Assembly (NCBI GenBank): GCA_023376005.1
Contig: CM042157.1
Coordinates: 54,346,512-54,410,511, forward strand
DNA from: Doryteuthis pealeii
Taxonomy: Eukaryota > Mollusca > Cephalopoda > Myopsida > Loliginidae
Direction of reading: 5' to 3'
DNA length: 64,000 nucleotides
Shown piece after piece: positions 63,420 through 64,000 of the stretch. Positions within the stretch are counted from its first letter, which is position 1. Every line of letters begins with the position of its first letter. Under the pieces are notes generated by a model. The model saw only the letters and a list, made by a program, of their open reading frames with translations. It was not told the DNA's origin and ran no database searches. Made by a program: the position numbers and the translations under genes.

Positions 63420-64000
63420 TTCCTCATTTGAATTTTCATGTTTCTTAATGTTCTGGCATGTAAAGGATGTAGAGTGAGGGTTTGAGCTTGCATACATGTT
63501 TGTTGAGATGCATTTGGCACCTGTGAACCTGGTGGATAAAGTGATTAAATTCTATAGGTAAGACATTGATATACTGGAAATTTTCTTAAACTTTTACACA
63601 GTCTGGTTCATATCTGGCAATGGAACACCCAGTAAGGATTGAACTCATTACTCTAGAAAATTGTTTTGAGAAGTGAGTTTAGTTAATCATCACAGCCATC
63701 ACTTGATTCCCTTAGTCTCTATTTGATCCCCCCCTCCCCCCCTCTCTCTCTCTCCATTTCTTGTTCTCTCTTACCTTTCTTTATATACTGGAATTATTTG
63801 TATATAACCTGCACTCATGTATAACACAGACCCTTAACTTTAGACTACAAAATTTTGGTAAAAGAATTCTTATGTGTAATACACACTGATTTTTTTAGAA
63901 TTTGTAGCAACTAAATTTAACCTTTGTTCAGTTTTTTATTGTTTCATACTGACTAAAAATAAGAATTTATATCATTAGAATTATGTCTTAAAACACAAAA
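63420..64000. other. Unassigned DNA, no gene seen
   Basis: Short C/T tract at 63727-63755. No supported gene at the window end. Confidence 0.4.

Overview
This is a gene-poor, AT-rich, repeat-saturated animal genomic window. I see no prokaryotic, organellar or viral gene organisation. The mixture of tRNA-headed SINEs, several non-LTR (LINE) families, a Penelope-like element, mariner/TA-type MITEs, a Helitron and dozens of (TA)n/(CA)n/(CT)n tracts looks molluscan, most likely a coleoid cephalopod such as an octopus. That taxonomic call is inferred from family resemblance recalled without a database. The simplest reading is the inside of one or more very large introns, or intergenic DNA. The best host coding evidence is a 36-nt microexon candidate at 16967-17002 (+).

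Layout. 1-1400: purine-rich tract and triplet repeats. 2.1-6.8 kb: palindromic MITE, SINEs, a VNTR-bearing retroposon (called family C here) and head-to-tail fragments of a LINE with a restriction-like endonuclease tail. 7.4-8.4 kb: inverted pair of a tRNA-headed SINE (family G) and long TG/TA tracts. 9.7-12.5 kb: SINE, GAAA tract, family C copy and an inverted-repeat element. 12487-14295: non-autonomous Helitron containing a TIR element with a TTAGGG-like core. 15.2-17.8 kb: 155-bp foldback, LINE fragment, microexon candidate and TA-flanked MITE. 18-24 kb: SINEs, a deleted mariner and a LINE ORF2 3' end. 25.0-26.3 kb: Penelope-like GIY-YIG ORF followed by a family G SINE. 27-33 kb: TIR/MITEs and family C copies. 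33.3-34.8 kb: LINE ORF2 fragment (reverse transcriptase to C2H2 finger). 35-43 kb: SINE/LINE fragments, foldback and C/T-rich tracts. 44.8-49.7 kb: LINE endonuclease fragment, near-perfect 289-bp palindrome, and a duplicated segment of which one copy holds a SINE with a 14-bp TSD. 50-54 kb: nested SINEs, a TIR element and a tRNA-like SINE carrying a hammerhead ribozyme motif. 56.4-58.3 kb: second cluster of the restriction-endonuclease LINE. 58.5-61.1 kb: a duplication framing a DNA transposon with 8-bp TSD and a 15-copy 46-bp minisatellite inside a family C retroposon. 61.2-62.5 kb: giant (CT)n tract. 63.1-63.4 kb: mariner-like MITE.

How it works together: there are no operons or pathways. 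The content is layers of retrotransposons and DNA transposons, and the nesting gives relative ages: SINEs inside family C and inside a MITE, and a TIR element inside a Helitron. The items most worth a second look are the hammerhead-bearing SINE, the VNTR retroposon, the Helitron with its telomere-like guest, the long foldbacks (potential dsRNA/editing substrates) and the microexon.
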